64,000 nucleotides of DNA from an uncultured Aquimarina sp. GTDB lineage: Bacteria > Bacteroidota > Bacteroidia > Flavobacteriales > Flavobacteriaceae. Positions 1-8,512 of the stretch are shown piece by piece. Position 1 is the first letter of the stretch. Each line of letters starts with the position of its first letter. The position numbers and the translations under genes were made by a program. The notes beneath the pieces were generated by a model, which was not told the origin of the DNA, did not search any database, and saw nothing but the letters and a program-made list of their open reading frames with translations. Location of the stretch: assembly GCA_947501475.1 (NCBI GenBank), contig CANMWA010000015.1, positions 62,001 through 126,000 of the forward strand. The letters are read 5' to 3'.

Positions 1-462
1 TACCAAATACTCTTCATAAAGCAATTTTATAAGACAAAATAGAGTGATGTTTTTTATTTTTTTTCAATAAAATACTTGTAAATTTCATTACCTAATTTTG
101 ATTGATTTTTTATAAAACTCAGATTTCTGTTTTAATAAAATCATATTTAATGATAGTCTTTTTTGCCATTATAATAATTGTTTAACCTTATTTTTGTTCT
201 TAACATAATATTAGTAAGAAAAATAACTTTCCTTCTTTCTTTTTTAGACTAAAAAACACATGCATTAAAATACTTTAAGACGCATCAAAATTAGTACGGC
301 AAAACCGTATTTTTTCAATATTAAAACAAGTTGATTATTTGAAAATCAGAAAGTTAATATGTTAAAATTATTTATTTATTAGCATATTGTTAAATTTCTG
401 AAATCGTTTTTTTGAATGGATTAAACCCCTAATTTTGTATCAGAATATTGTAGGAAACAGCT
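1..462. other. AT-rich intergenic region, no gene seen
   Basis: I see no convincing reading frame in the first 462 bases, which are very rich in A and T. A short hairpin (stem TACGG/CCGTA at 296-300 and 306-310) followed by six T residues at 311-316 could be a weak terminator for a gene that is not visible. The end of the region carries a probable promoter element for the gene that starts at 463. Confidence 0.5.
430..437 (+). promoter_or_regulatory. Putative Bacteroidota -7 promoter element (TAATTTTG)
   Basis: TAATTTTG matches the TAnnTTTG -7 consensus of the Bacteroidota housekeeping sigma factor and lies 25 bases before the ATG at 463. A TTTG at 411-414 could be the -33 element, although the 15-base gap is shorter than usual. 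Confidence 0.4.
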
Positions 463-1287
463 ATGATATTTAAGTGTTTACGTCCCAAAATAAAACATGA
501 ACTAATGACAAAATTTGAATATCACAAGATTGTAAAGATCGAAGAAAATTCTCCTTTAGAAAATAGATTATATACTCTATTTAAAGCTGCTATTAGTGAT
601 GAGGTTTCTATTACTCATTTTAGAAAACTATTTACAAAGTATGATAGTATGGATATGCACATAATGATAAAAAATGGCAAAGATATAGGTATGTCATATT
701 TTATGTATTGTAAAAATCCAGAGTATAAAAAAGACTTGTATATCAGATTAGGTATTGGTATAATTAAAGAAGAAAGAGGTGGAGCTTTTTTTCCGAAAAG
801 TATAATTTTAAAAACAATGCTTAAAGCCAGGTTAAGGTATCTTTTTAAGAATATTTTTATGGTAGCCATCACCATGAATCCAATAGTATATGTTGCTACT
901 TGTAAATACTGGAAGTATACGTACCCTAATCCAATTATTAATACTCCACAAAGTATTTTGGAGCTAAAGAACAGGACATTAGATCTTTTTCAAATGAATG
1001 AAATCGAAGAAGACATAATAGGTATCCCTTTTTCTATGCCTGGAATTGAAGATGCAAAAAAGAAATTTGCTGATCCCCAAAGTAATAATGCTTTTATTAA
1101 ATATTTTGCAACAAGAGTCAATGCAGAAGAAACTGATAGAGGATTATTAACTTTTATTCCAGTTAATTTTATAAACTTATTTATTGTTGTTTTTAGAAAA
1201 ACAAGAACTGATGTAATGAGGTTTATAAACAAAATACTCGAAGAAAACGGAATACCAATATTTGAGCAGTATAGTCCAGCAAGATAG
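463..1287 (+). CDS. Hypothetical protein, possibly GNAT-fold acyltransferase-like
   Basis: This is a 274-residue soluble protein that I do not recognise. An internal Met at residue 15 is an alternative start; AGGAAA shortly before the ATG at 463 supports the longer form. The middle (residues about 95-155) has a strand-like stretch RLGIGIIKEERGG, followed by a helix and then MNPIVYVATCKYWK. This recalls the central acetyl-CoA-binding strand and helix of GNAT acyltransferases, with a later NP..Y element. That similarity is my impression from pattern, not a confirmed match. No signal peptide or membrane segment is evident. It is a single-gene unit: its own promoter element lies before it and a strong terminator after it. 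Confidence 0.55.
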   Translation: MIFKCLRPKIKHELMTKFEYHKIVKIEENSPLENRLYTLFKAAISDEVSITHFRKLFTKYDSMDMHIMIKNGKDIGMSYFMYCKNPEYKKDLYIRLGIGIIKEERGGAFFPKSIILKTMLKARLRYLFKNIFMVAITMNPIVYVATCKYWKYTYPNPIINTPQSILELKNRTLDLFQMNEIEEDIIGIPFSMPGIEDAKKKFADPQSNNAFIKYFATRVNAEETDRGLLTFIPVNFINLFIVVFRKTRTDVMRFINKILEENGIPIFEQYSPAR

Positions 1288-1312
1288 TGATCCAAATAAA
1301 AATACAATATCA

Positions 1313-1348
1313 AAAACCTCACAAGTATAAGACTTGTGAGGTTTTTTT
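1313..1348. terminator. Bidirectional rho-independent terminator
   Basis: A perfect 14-bp stem (1313-1326 with 1332-1345) with a 5-base loop is flanked by an A-run and a T-run. It lies between the convergent genes ending at 1287 (+) and 1377 (-) and can serve both. Confidence 0.85.
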
Positions 1349-1376
1349 GTGTATTATAATAATTTTATCCTAAGAT

Positions 1377-2201
1377 CTAATATAAGAAATTAAGAGCGGT
1401 TAAATCATCACCATTAAATGGTCTATCTCCACCATCCGAACATGCCAACATCCAAGACCCTGCCTGTACAGTTGCACCAGCTGGAGTACCAGGGATTAGA
1501 TTGGCGCCAACACCACCATCTCCTTCATTATTAGTTGCTCCGCCACAAGAGACGCTTCTATCAAAGAAATCTGTGTGTCTGAAACCAATACAGTGTCCCA
1601 TCTCATGAGATACTATAGTTGCAATCCCTCCTGTGTCAAATTGCCTTGAAAGCCTACCGCTTAAAGAAATTTGATTGAATGGATCACCATTGGCAGTAGG
1701 AAAACCTGCTGAACCAAGAACGCCAAAAAACTCTAGAAAAAAGTTTAATCGTGTTATAGATATATCGGCGTTATTTGAACTATTGACCCTTTGAAAATTG
1801 ATTTCTAGGCCTTCAGCATTATAACGTTGAATTGCTAGATCTACACCAGCTTGGGTAGCAGCATTAAATCTTGAACTTACAAATACTGTAATAGTTCTAT
1901 TACCATTGGTAGCAACTAAGTTATCTGTGCTATACTGTTTGGAATCTGTAGAAATAACATCATTTTTTACAGGGCGCATAATATCATCATAAGTAAGGAG
2001 GATATCTCCTTCTACAATGTAGCCATCTTCAAATTTAATGGGTGGTTGATCAGTGACATTAAACCCTGAAGTTTCTAGTGCATCTAGCACCTTAACAGAT
2101 ACTTCTTGTTTAACCATCGTTTCTTCTTCTTCTTGCTCACAGGCAACAAAAAGAACACTCAACAAAAGAGTGAGTGCAACTAATGAATTGAATTTTTTCA
2201 T
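1377..2201 (-). CDS. Secreted M57-family zinc metalloprotease lipoprotein
   Basis: Predicted zinc-dependent peptidase of the M57 (HEIGH) group, 274 residues. The N-terminus is a lipoprotein signal, with a Lys-rich start, a hydrophobic stretch and Cys at about residue 21 (VACEQEEEE). It is therefore probably attached to the outer membrane or exported. The catalytic motif HEMGHCIGFRHTD supplies the two zinc His, the catalytic Glu and the third His of the extended HExxHxxGxxH signature. A Met that could form the metzincin-type turn occurs in SWMLACSDGG near the C-terminus. The last residues (DDLTALNFLY) are almost the same as those of a second M57 gene at 20973-21818. Substrate is unknown. It is monocistronic, separated from the preceding esterase gene by about 150 bases. 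Confidence 0.8.
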   Translation of the reverse strand: MKKFNSLVALTLLLSVLFVACEQEEEETMVKQEVSVKVLDALETSGFNVTDQPPIKFEDGYIVEGDILLTYDDIMRPVKNDVISTDSKQYSTDNLVATNGNRTITVFVSSRFNAATQAGVDLAIQRYNAEGLEINFQRVNSSNNADISITRLNFFLEFFGVLGSAGFPTANGDPFNQISLSGRLSRQFDTGGIATIVSHEMGHCIGFRHTDFFDRSVSCGGATNNEGDGGVGANLIPGTPAGATVQAGSWMLACSDGGDRPFNGDDLTALNFLY

Positions 2202-2350
2202 GATTTAGTAATATTTAAGTTTGTGTTATGTATCTTAAATATACTTCAAAAATCATAAAAAAATATACTGTAAAGTGTTAATAATTAGTTATTTATGAGG
2301 TTTTTTAATTGATTGTTAATAGCACATAAAAATAATAAGTAGATACACTT

Positions 2351-3010
2351 TTAAATTTTATGGTTTAACCATTCTTTGAACTGATAAAAATTTTGGGGAG
2401 CCACACCATGACCTACCGGAAATTCATTTAATGTAGTATGAATACCTAATTCTTTAAGTCGATTAGGAGCTTTACGAGCCCAATCAATAGGGATTACTTG
2501 ATCTACACTACCATGAGAACAATAGATATTAAGGTTAGTAAAATCATTCTTTTCATATCCATCTTTTAAGATATCTTCATTTAAATATCCACTTAAAGCA
2601 ATTACGTTCTTTACCTTTTCTGGATAAGAAAGCGCTACTGAGTAACTTAAAATTGTTCCTTGACTAAACCCTAGTAATGTAACATTATCGGCATCCAAGT
2701 TATAGGCTTGTATAGCTTCATCTATAAAATTGGCAATTTTATCTCGAGATTCTATGGCTTGTGCATCATCACTAAATTTTCCTTGAGCAGCATCAAAGTA
2801 AATAGCATACCATGCATTTCCGTGGGGTTGCATTGGGTAGGGGGCACGTACAGAGATGATAAACAGTTCTTCTTGTAGTTCGGTTGCAAATGAAAAGAGA
2901 TCGTTTTCATCGCTTCCGTAACCATGAAACATAAATAAAACAGGGGTTTTACCTTTTTTTATGGTGGGTTCTTTAACGATATGATTTAGCGATAATGTTT
3001 TGGTTTGCAT
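2351..3010 (-). CDS. Alpha/beta hydrolase, phospholipase/carboxylesterase family
   Basis: This 219-residue cytoplasmic serine hydrolase resembles the phospholipase/carboxylesterase (YpfH/EstB-like) family, which cleaves short-chain esters or lysophospholipids. Seen in sequence: MFHGYGSDENDL near the N-terminus (oxyanion-hole HGxG), the nucleophile elbow GFSQG in the middle, SHGSVDQVIPIDWA carrying the acid Asp, and GHGV with the catalytic His close to the C-terminus. I place the start at the ATG at 3010; the longer frame to 3025 would begin with TTG. It is the last gene of a minus-strand run that begins with the BatA-like gene. The true substrate cannot be read from sequence. Confidence 0.8.
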   Translation of the reverse strand: MQTKTLSLNHIVKEPTIKKGKTPVLFMFHGYGSDENDLFSFATELQEELFIISVRAPYPMQPHGNAWYAIYFDAAQGKFSDDAQAIESRDKIANFIDEAIQAYNLDADNVTLLGFSQGTILSYSVALSYPEKVKNVIALSGYLNEDILKDGYEKNDFTNLNIYCSHGSVDQVIPIDWARKAPNRLKELGIHTTLNEFPVGHGVAPQNFYQFKEWLNHKI

Positions 3011-3050
3011 GGGTATTGTAATCAATATTAATACTAGTTTCTTTAATTAG

Positions 3051-3380
3051 TTACTTTATAAAACGAAACCATTCTTGAAATAAAGGACCTAAAAGAGGTG
3101 TTGTTTTTTGCTCTTCTCGTATAGCTGTAATTAAACCAAAAACCCAAAGGACAAAAATGAATATATAAAAAGCTGAAGAAATAGGCCAAGAATCAAAAAC
3201 GCTTACTAAAGCTCCTAGTATGTAAAATGATATATTAATACCTAAGGCTTGTCTTATATGAAAGCTAGCAAATAGATTATTCTTATCATTATTCATAAAA
3301 AAAGCAATAATGGTACCTATTAATGTAATATAAGCTATTATAGCGGCTGTTTTTCCTTGTTTTGCGTAATCTGATTGCAT
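3051..3380 (-). CDS. Small DUF4870-like membrane protein
   Basis: The protein has 109 residues from the ATG at 3380; the open frame continues upstream to 3443 but that part overlaps the end of the dihydroorotase-like gene and is unlikely to be translated. Three hydrophobic segments are visible (residues about 13-32, 45-65 and 70-90), and the motif ASFHIRQALGI between the first two is characteristic of DUF4870/TIC20-like small membrane proteins. Function is unknown. It sits 25 bases after the dihydroorotase-like gene and 40 bases before the esterase gene, so co-transcription with both is likely. Confidence 0.7.
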   Translation of the reverse strand: MQSDYAKQGKTAAIIAYITLIGTIIAFFMNNDKNNLFASFHIRQALGINISFYILGALVSVFDSWPISSAFYIFIFVLWVFGLITAIREEQKTTPLLGPLFQEWFRFIK

Positions 3381-3405
3381 GTTGATCGTAATATGTTGTT
3401 TAAAA

Positions 3406-4659
3406 CTATTTAAGTACCATTTGCCCATTGGCAATAATACCATATGTAGTGCCTTTTAAAGTTTTACCTATAAATACACTGTTTTTTGAGGTTGATAGCA
3501 CCTGTTCATTTTCAAAGACAACATCAATTTCTGGATTAAATAAAGCTAATTCGGCTTTATTTCCTGTATTGATAGTATTATTGTCGATTCCAAAAATGGT
3601 TTTACCATTAGTGAGCATAGCTACAGATTTTTCTACTCCTAGTAATTTGTTTACTCCCCCAAAAATTGTTTCTAGCCCTATTGTACCGTATTTTGCATTG
3701 TCAAATTCTACTTTCTTATGTTCTACATCCATGGGTTGATGATCACTGGTAATCATGTCAATGGTTCCGTCTTTAATCCCTAGCAACAGTGCATCAATAT
3801 CGCTTTGTGTGCGTAGGGGAGGTTGTACTTTATAATTGGTGTCAAATGTTGTTAGTTCGGTATCCGTTAATGCAAGATGATGGCCAGTAACACTACAGCT
3901 TACATGCAAACCTTTGGCTTTTGCATCCCTGATCAATGCTACAGATTTTGCAGTTGATATTGTTGGGATGTGTAATTTTCCTCCAGTATATTCTAATAAG
4001 AATAAGTCTCGTGCTACTTGTAGTTCTTCTGCTAATGCAGGGATTCCTTTAAGACCGAGCAAAGTACTTTGTTCTTCTTCATTCACAATTCCTTTGCCCG
4101 CAATATTATTGTCTTGTGGATATGATAATACTAATCCATCAAAGTTTTGTGCATAGAGCAGGGCGATCTTCAATAAGTTTGGGTTTTGTATTGCTTTTTT
4201 ATAATCGCCAAATGCTATTGCACCTGCTTGTTGCATATCATAGAGTTCTGCCAGATCTACGCCTTCAGACTTGACACTTAATGATCCTATAGGATATAGA
4301 GATACAGCATTGTTTTGTGATTTACTTATAAGAAAACCAACAGATGCGCTTGTGTCTGTTATTGGTAGTGTATTTGGGTTGATAGCAATACTGGTAAAAC
4401 CGCTTTTACCGGCTACTTTTAGACCATGTGTTATTGTTTCTCGTTCTTCATAACCTGGTTCTCCAAAACTTACACTACTATCAAACCACCCCTGTGATAC
4501 GTGAAGATTTTCTAACGTAACTTCTTTAACATGTTCTTTAGCTTTTATCGTAGTTTGAATATCTGTAATGATTCCATTTTCGATAAGAATATCTACCGTT
4601 TGATCATGAAAAGATGATGCTGGGTCTATAACTTTAGCAGCTTTTAATAAGAAGTTCAT
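3406..4659 (-). CDS. Dihydroorotase-like protein lacking the metal-binding residues
   Basis: A 417-residue amidohydrolase-fold protein of the class I dihydroorotase family (PyrC/PyrX type). Family features are kept: NPNTLP, GHHLALTD, KVQPPLR, SDHQP and GLETIFGG. The metal ligands are not. The usual DxHxHxR is D60-S-S62-V-S64-F-G, the His after the fourth strand is Ser (LVLSYPQD), and the HxST His is Thr (PTISTAKS). The protein should not catalyse dihydroorotate formation. Non-catalytic homologues are known to act as structural partners of aspartate carbamoyltransferase in Pseudomonas; whether this is so here is inference. Its ATG overlaps the TGA of the upstream BatA-like gene (ATGA, 4656-4659), so the two are translationally coupled. 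I rejected the longer start at 4728. Confidence 0.85.
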   Translation of the reverse strand: MNFLLKAAKVIDPASSFHDQTVDILIENGIITDIQTTIKAKEHVKEVTLENLHVSQGWFDSSVSFGEPGYEERETITHGLKVAGKSGFTSIAINPNTLPITDTSASVGFLISKSQNNAVSLYPIGSLSVKSEGVDLAELYDMQQAGAIAFGDYKKAIQNPNLLKIALLYAQNFDGLVLSYPQDNNIAGKGIVNEEEQSTLLGLKGIPALAEELQVARDLFLLEYTGGKLHIPTISTAKSVALIRDAKAKGLHVSCSVTGHHLALTDTELTTFDTNYKVQPPLRTQSDIDALLLGIKDGTIDMITSDHQPMDVEHKKVEFDNAKYGTIGLETIFGGVNKLLGVEKSVAMLTNGKTIFGIDNNTINTGNKAELALFNPEIDVVFENEQVLSTSKNSVFIGKTLKGTTYGIIANGQMVLK

Positions 4660-6584
4660 TTTAGATATTTTAATAATAATATTTCTATAAACAGGAATAT
4701 CAGCGCAAAAATAACAAACCATTTCCAAAGTTCGTTTACGCTACTCTCTTCTTTTATTTGATTAAAAAGTTCTGTCACCGATTCACTCACCTCATAATTA
4801 TTAGAAGTGTTAAGTGTATAATACTGTAAGTCACTTTCAGAACTATCGTAATTATAACTAACGTGTTGTATAATTTTATTTTTATCCTGAAGCGCATAAA
4901 TCCCAGCTCTAGAAGGTACATCTTCAGTAGTAACTCGAACCTTTGTCGAAAAACTTTGCTGTTTAGGAATGCTATTTTCGAGATTCGATACCAGTGATAA
5001 AATTCCATCTTGTCCTAGCGTAATGGGTACATCATAGGTGTTGGGTTGTCCTATCGTATACGAGATATCCGAAAGTTGTAAACTTTGCTTTCCAATGTTG
5101 TACAGTGTTGGGACGATCAAAGGAGAATTTTTAAAATTAGAATTCTCGCTATTAATAGCAGCAGTAAATATGTATGTTTTATTGGTTTTGTATAAAAAAG
5201 CAGAGTTATCCTCATACGATAATATCACATTAGTTGTCGCATTAGTCTGATAATAACTACTAACTTTTGGATACTGAAAATTGGTTACTGTTTTATCAAA
5301 AACTCCACGATATAGCGGGTGAGAAAAGTTTATCGTAGTAATTTTTTTGTCTTGTATTTTTCTTTCTAAATAATTACTAGTAGCGCCATTATTTACTAAT
5401 TGTTGATATGAAGGTAAGTCCCCATCAGTAGCCGGAATAAAACACACTGTACCGCCTTCTTTTATAAAGGGCTGCAATGCATTAATTAGTGATATCGGGA
5501 TTTGATTTATTTCATTGATAACTACCATGTTTGCATCACTAATATCATTGTAATTTAAAGCTTGCAGAGAACTGCTAGTGAGCAAAAATTCATCTGGGGT
5601 AAAGATGTTTTTTAGGAAAGTATCATTTGATTCATTTATTGCAACTACTTTGATTTTTTTAGGGGTATTAATTGTAAAATATCGCTCATTATCAAAGCTT
5701 ATAGCTGGGTCTTCAAGTGTAACGCGACCATTTATTTTTAGAGTTTCATCCAAGCGAAATTCAGTCTGGATACTACCGTTTTTAGGAATCGTAACTGCAG
5801 TCTTTGCAATCAATTGATCATCATTATACAAGGCAATTGATGTGTTTTCTGCATTAACATCAATATTGCTCAAGAGCACTTTTAATAGTAGTTCATTACT
5901 ACTGTTACGTTGTAAGAATAGACTATCAATTGCTATATTTTGACGAGTAACAGGTTGTAATTTTACTAGATGGGTTTTTGTATTAGAATCTATGGGTAAT
6001 GTAAAGGATCCTTCTTTTTGCTGAAAATCAGATACCATGATAATACGTTTTATGGTTTCTGAAGAAGCACTTTGTAATTGTTTTGCTTTAAGGTAAGCTG
6101 TATGATATGGTATTTGATTTGATGTATACTCTAATTGTAAGAGATCATTTTGTATATCTTTTTTAGAAACGTTGATAAAAGTTTCGGTATTGGTAAATAG
6201 AGAAATAGATTCTTCTTCTGGAAGCTCGCTCAAAATTTCTTGGACAGCACGTTTTAATAACGGTCCTTTAGATCCTTTTGCTTGCATACTAAACGAATTA
6301 TCTAGATACATTACAGTTTCACTTTTTTTACCCACAATATTTTCTGAAGCTAAAAATGGTTGAGCAAAAGCAATAATAATGGCAGCCAAAGCTAGTAAAC
6401 GAGCTAATAAAGTAAGCCATTTTTTGATTTGAGAACTTTTACGAGTTTGTATAGTAACTGCTTTAAGAAATTGTACGTTAGTAAAACTTACTTTCTGAAA
6501 ACGTCGTAACTGAAACAAATGAACTAGAATAGGAATGATAAGAGCGAAAAGAGCGTAAAGAAATTCTGGGTGTTTAAACTGCAT
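4656..6584 (-). CDS. BatA-like membrane protein with VWA domain
   Basis: A 642-residue inner-membrane protein. The N-terminus (HPEFLYALFALIIPILVHLF, then a second hydrophobic segment near residues 60-80) is the BatA N-terminal double-transmembrane domain common in Bacteroidota. A von Willebrand A-like region follows, starting with YLDNSFSM at about residue 92, where the MIDAS pattern DxSxS is kept as DNSFS. A long periplasmic beta-rich part follows and a last transmembrane helix lies at residues about 618-640, ending in a short basic tail. BatA relatives are linked to aerotolerance and envelope homeostasis; the exact role here is not readable. It heads the operon with the dihydroorotase-like, DUF4870-like and esterase genes. 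The start at 6584 is the only good ATG. Confidence 0.85.
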   Translation of the reverse strand: MQFKHPEFLYALFALIIPILVHLFQLRRFQKVSFTNVQFLKAVTIQTRKSSQIKKWLTLLARLLALAAIIIAFAQPFLASENIVGKKSETVMYLDNSFSMQAKGSKGPLLKRAVQEILSELPEEESISLFTNTETFINVSKKDIQNDLLQLEYTSNQIPYHTAYLKAKQLQSASSETIKRIIMVSDFQQKEGSFTLPIDSNTKTHLVKLQPVTRQNIAIDSLFLQRNSSNELLLKVLLSNIDVNAENTSIALYNDDQLIAKTAVTIPKNGSIQTEFRLDETLKINGRVTLEDPAISFDNERYFTINTPKKIKVVAINESNDTFLKNIFTPDEFLLTSSSLQALNYNDISDANMVVINEINQIPISLINALQPFIKEGGTVCFIPATDGDLPSYQQLVNNGATSNYLERKIQDKKITTINFSHPLYRGVFDKTVTNFQYPKVSSYYQTNATTNVILSYEDNSAFLYKTNKTYIFTAAINSENSNFKNSPLIVPTLYNIGKQSLQLSDISYTIGQPNTYDVPITLGQDGILSLVSNLENSIPKQQSFSTKVRVTTEDVPSRAGIYALQDKNKIIQHVSYNYDSSESDLQYYTLNTSNNYEVSESVTELFNQIKEESSVNELWKWFVIFALIFLFIEILLLKYLK

Positions 6585-6601
6585 TCCTGTTTAAAGTTTT
6601 T

Positions 6602-6609
6602 CAAATATA
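6602..6609 (-). promoter_or_regulatory. Putative -7 promoter element for the BatA-like operon
   Basis: On the minus strand this reads TATATTTG, a match to TAnnTTTG, 18 bases before the ATG at 6584. I see no clear TTG at the -33 distance, so confidence is modest. Confidence 0.35.
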
Positions 6610-6706
6610 CTATAAGATTTGAGATTTATGATTTACGATTTATGAATTTTTCAATGTTTTTTATATCTATACCATCAGTATACAGAGTGTATCCTAAAAA
6701 TAGATG

Positions 6707-6714
6707 TACCTTTG
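6707..6714 (+). promoter_or_regulatory. Putative -7 promoter element for the RhlE-like helicase
   Basis: TACCTTTG matches TAnnTTTG and would give a leader of about 50 bases before the ATG at 6771. No clear -33 TTG is visible. Confidence 0.4.
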
Positions 6715-6770
6715 TAGCTATATTCAGAAATGGCACTTCAATTTAAATTGTTATTTCTTAAACAGTTTAT

Positions 6771-8006
6771 ATGTCATTTAATACATTAGGATTATCCGAT
6801 GCGCTTTTAAGAGCCATCGACAAAAAAGGGTATACCACTCCTTCACCTATTCAGGAAAAAGCTATTCCGCCGATTTTAGAAAGAAAAGATGTTTTGGCAT
6901 CTGCACAAACTGGAACAGGAAAAACCGCAGGATTTACATTACCATTATTACAAATATTATCACAAGGGCAAATATTAAGAAAAAGACCTGTACGTGCACT
7001 GGTATTAACTCCAACTAGAGAATTGGCTGCGCAGATATTAGAAAATGTAAAAGCATATAGTGAATTTCTGGATTTGCGATCGATGGTGATATTTGGAGGA
7101 GTTAATGATAAACCACAAATTAGGGGGTTAAGAAATGGTGTAGATATATTGGTTGCTACGCCAGGCCGTTTATTAGATCTGCATAATCAAAAAGCATTGT
7201 CTTTATCTAATGTTGAGATTCTTGTTTTGGATGAAGCAGATCGTATGCTTGATATGGGTTTTCAAAGGGATATCAATAAAATCCTTAGTCTATTACCCAA
7301 AAAAAGGCAAAATCTATTGTTTTCGGCTACATTTTCTAAAGAAATTAAAAAACTAGCTAACGGGATTTTACATCACCCTGTATGGGTAGAGGCTGCACCA
7401 GAAAATACAACGGCAGAAAAAGTAGATCAAAAAATATATAGAGTAGACCAAAAAAGAAAGACAGAACTCATTATTAAGTTTATAGCTGAAGGAAATTGGC
7501 AGCAAGTACTTGTATTTACCAGAACAAAACATGGCGCTAATCGATTAAGTGAAAAAATGAGTAAAGCAGGAATTACTGCTGCAGCAATCCATGGTAATAA
7601 AAGTCAGGGAGCTAGAACCAAAGCACTTGGTGGTTTTAAAAAAGGAGCAATTCGAGTATTGGTAGCTACAGATATTGCAGCTCGTGGATTAGATATCCCT
7701 TTATTGCCTCATGTTGTAAATTTTGAATTGCCAAATATTTCTGAGGATTATGTACATAGGATTGGTCGTACCGGTAGGGCAGGAGCCAGCGGAGAAGCAA
7801 TTTCTCTGGTAAGTCAAGAAGAGTTAAGCTATGTTAAAGGTATCGAAAGATTGTTAGGAGAAAAGCTTAAAAGTGAAGTTATAGAAGGTTTTGAACCCAC
7901 TAACAACGTAGAACATAATAATAAGCCAGCATCAAGAAACAATAGCCATAGAAAACCTAAACCTAAAAGTAATACTAGAAATTACAACAGGAGATCAAGA
8001 AGATAA
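6771..8006 (+). CDS. rhlE: DEAD-box RNA helicase, RhlE-type
   Basis: ATP-dependent RNA helicase of 411 residues, likely acting in ribosome assembly or RNA decay. All core motifs are visible in order: Q motif (TPSPIQEKAIP), Walker A (SAQTGTGKT), PTRELA, TPGRLLD, the DEAD box (VLDEADRMLD), SAT (LFSATFS), VFTRTKHGA, VATDIAARGLD and HRIGRTGRAG. A short Lys/Arg/Asn-rich tail of about 45 residues (KPASRNNSHRKPKPKSNTRN) replaces the longer extensions of other DEAD-box groups, which favours RhlE. The gene is monocistronic, diverges from the BatA operon, and ends five bases from the convergent RDD gene. Confidence 0.9.
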   Translation: MSFNTLGLSDALLRAIDKKGYTTPSPIQEKAIPPILERKDVLASAQTGTGKTAGFTLPLLQILSQGQILRKRPVRALVLTPTRELAAQILENVKAYSEFLDLRSMVIFGGVNDKPQIRGLRNGVDILVATPGRLLDLHNQKALSLSNVEILVLDEADRMLDMGFQRDINKILSLLPKKRQNLLFSATFSKEIKKLANGILHHPVWVEAAPENTTAEKVDQKIYRVDQKRKTELIIKFIAEGNWQQVLVFTRTKHGANRLSEKMSKAGITAAAIHGNKSQGARTKALGGFKKGAIRVLVATDIAARGLDIPLLPHVVNFELPNISEDYVHRIGRTGRAGASGEAISLVSQEELSYVKGIERLLGEKLKSEVIEGFEPTNNVEHNNKPASRNNSHRKPKPKSNTRNYNRRSRR

Positions 8007-8011
8007 TATAT

Positions 8012-8422
8012 CTATTTATTGCTATATATGACTATTGAACCAGCTAGTGAATCATGAATAGCTAACCTTTTTTCATTTCCAGATACAGTTAATAAAGATA
8101 TCCAACCTATGCCCCCTTTGATTATATATCGAAGTAATGCGATATGAAATAAAATGTTCTTCTCTGGATTATTAGCTCTTTTTACTCTAATCCCAATTGC
8201 TTTATGACCAACAGTACCGCCTAACAAACTTGTAAATAAAGGATCGTATAAACAAAATATAAATACAAAAGCTATTATTTTAGCAATATTAGGAACATTA
8301 TCAAAAGAAGAAAAAATATCGGTTGTAATCACTATTAGGATAATTAAAATAATAGAATCAACTATTACTGCTTTTACCCTATCAAAAACACCTGGATATA
8401 TTTTTTCTTTTACTGTATTCAT
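8012..8422 (-). CDS. RDD family membrane protein
   Basis: A 136-residue protein with three hydrophobic segments (residues about 18-38, 44-66 and 95-118). The RDD signature residues are recognisable: an Arg and Asp in the first helix region (FDRVKAVIVDSIIL), an Asp in the second (YDPLF), and the family motif GGTVGHKAIGIRVKR. RDD proteins are small membrane proteins, some with sodium/proton antiport activity; the substrate here is unknown. It stands alone and ends close to the convergent helicase gene. Confidence 0.8.
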   Translation of the reverse strand: MNTVKEKIYPGVFDRVKAVIVDSIILIILIVITTDIFSSFDNVPNIAKIIAFVFIFCLYDPLFTSLLGGTVGHKAIGIRVKRANNPEKNILFHIALLRYIIKGGIGWISLLTVSGNEKRLAIHDSLAGSIVIYSNK

Positions 8423-8512
8423 AACTTGTTGTTACAACTTTTCTATTATCAATATACTATTTTTTTTTCTTTTAGATTGATTTTTAAAAAATATCTAATA
8501 TATAAAAGAAGA

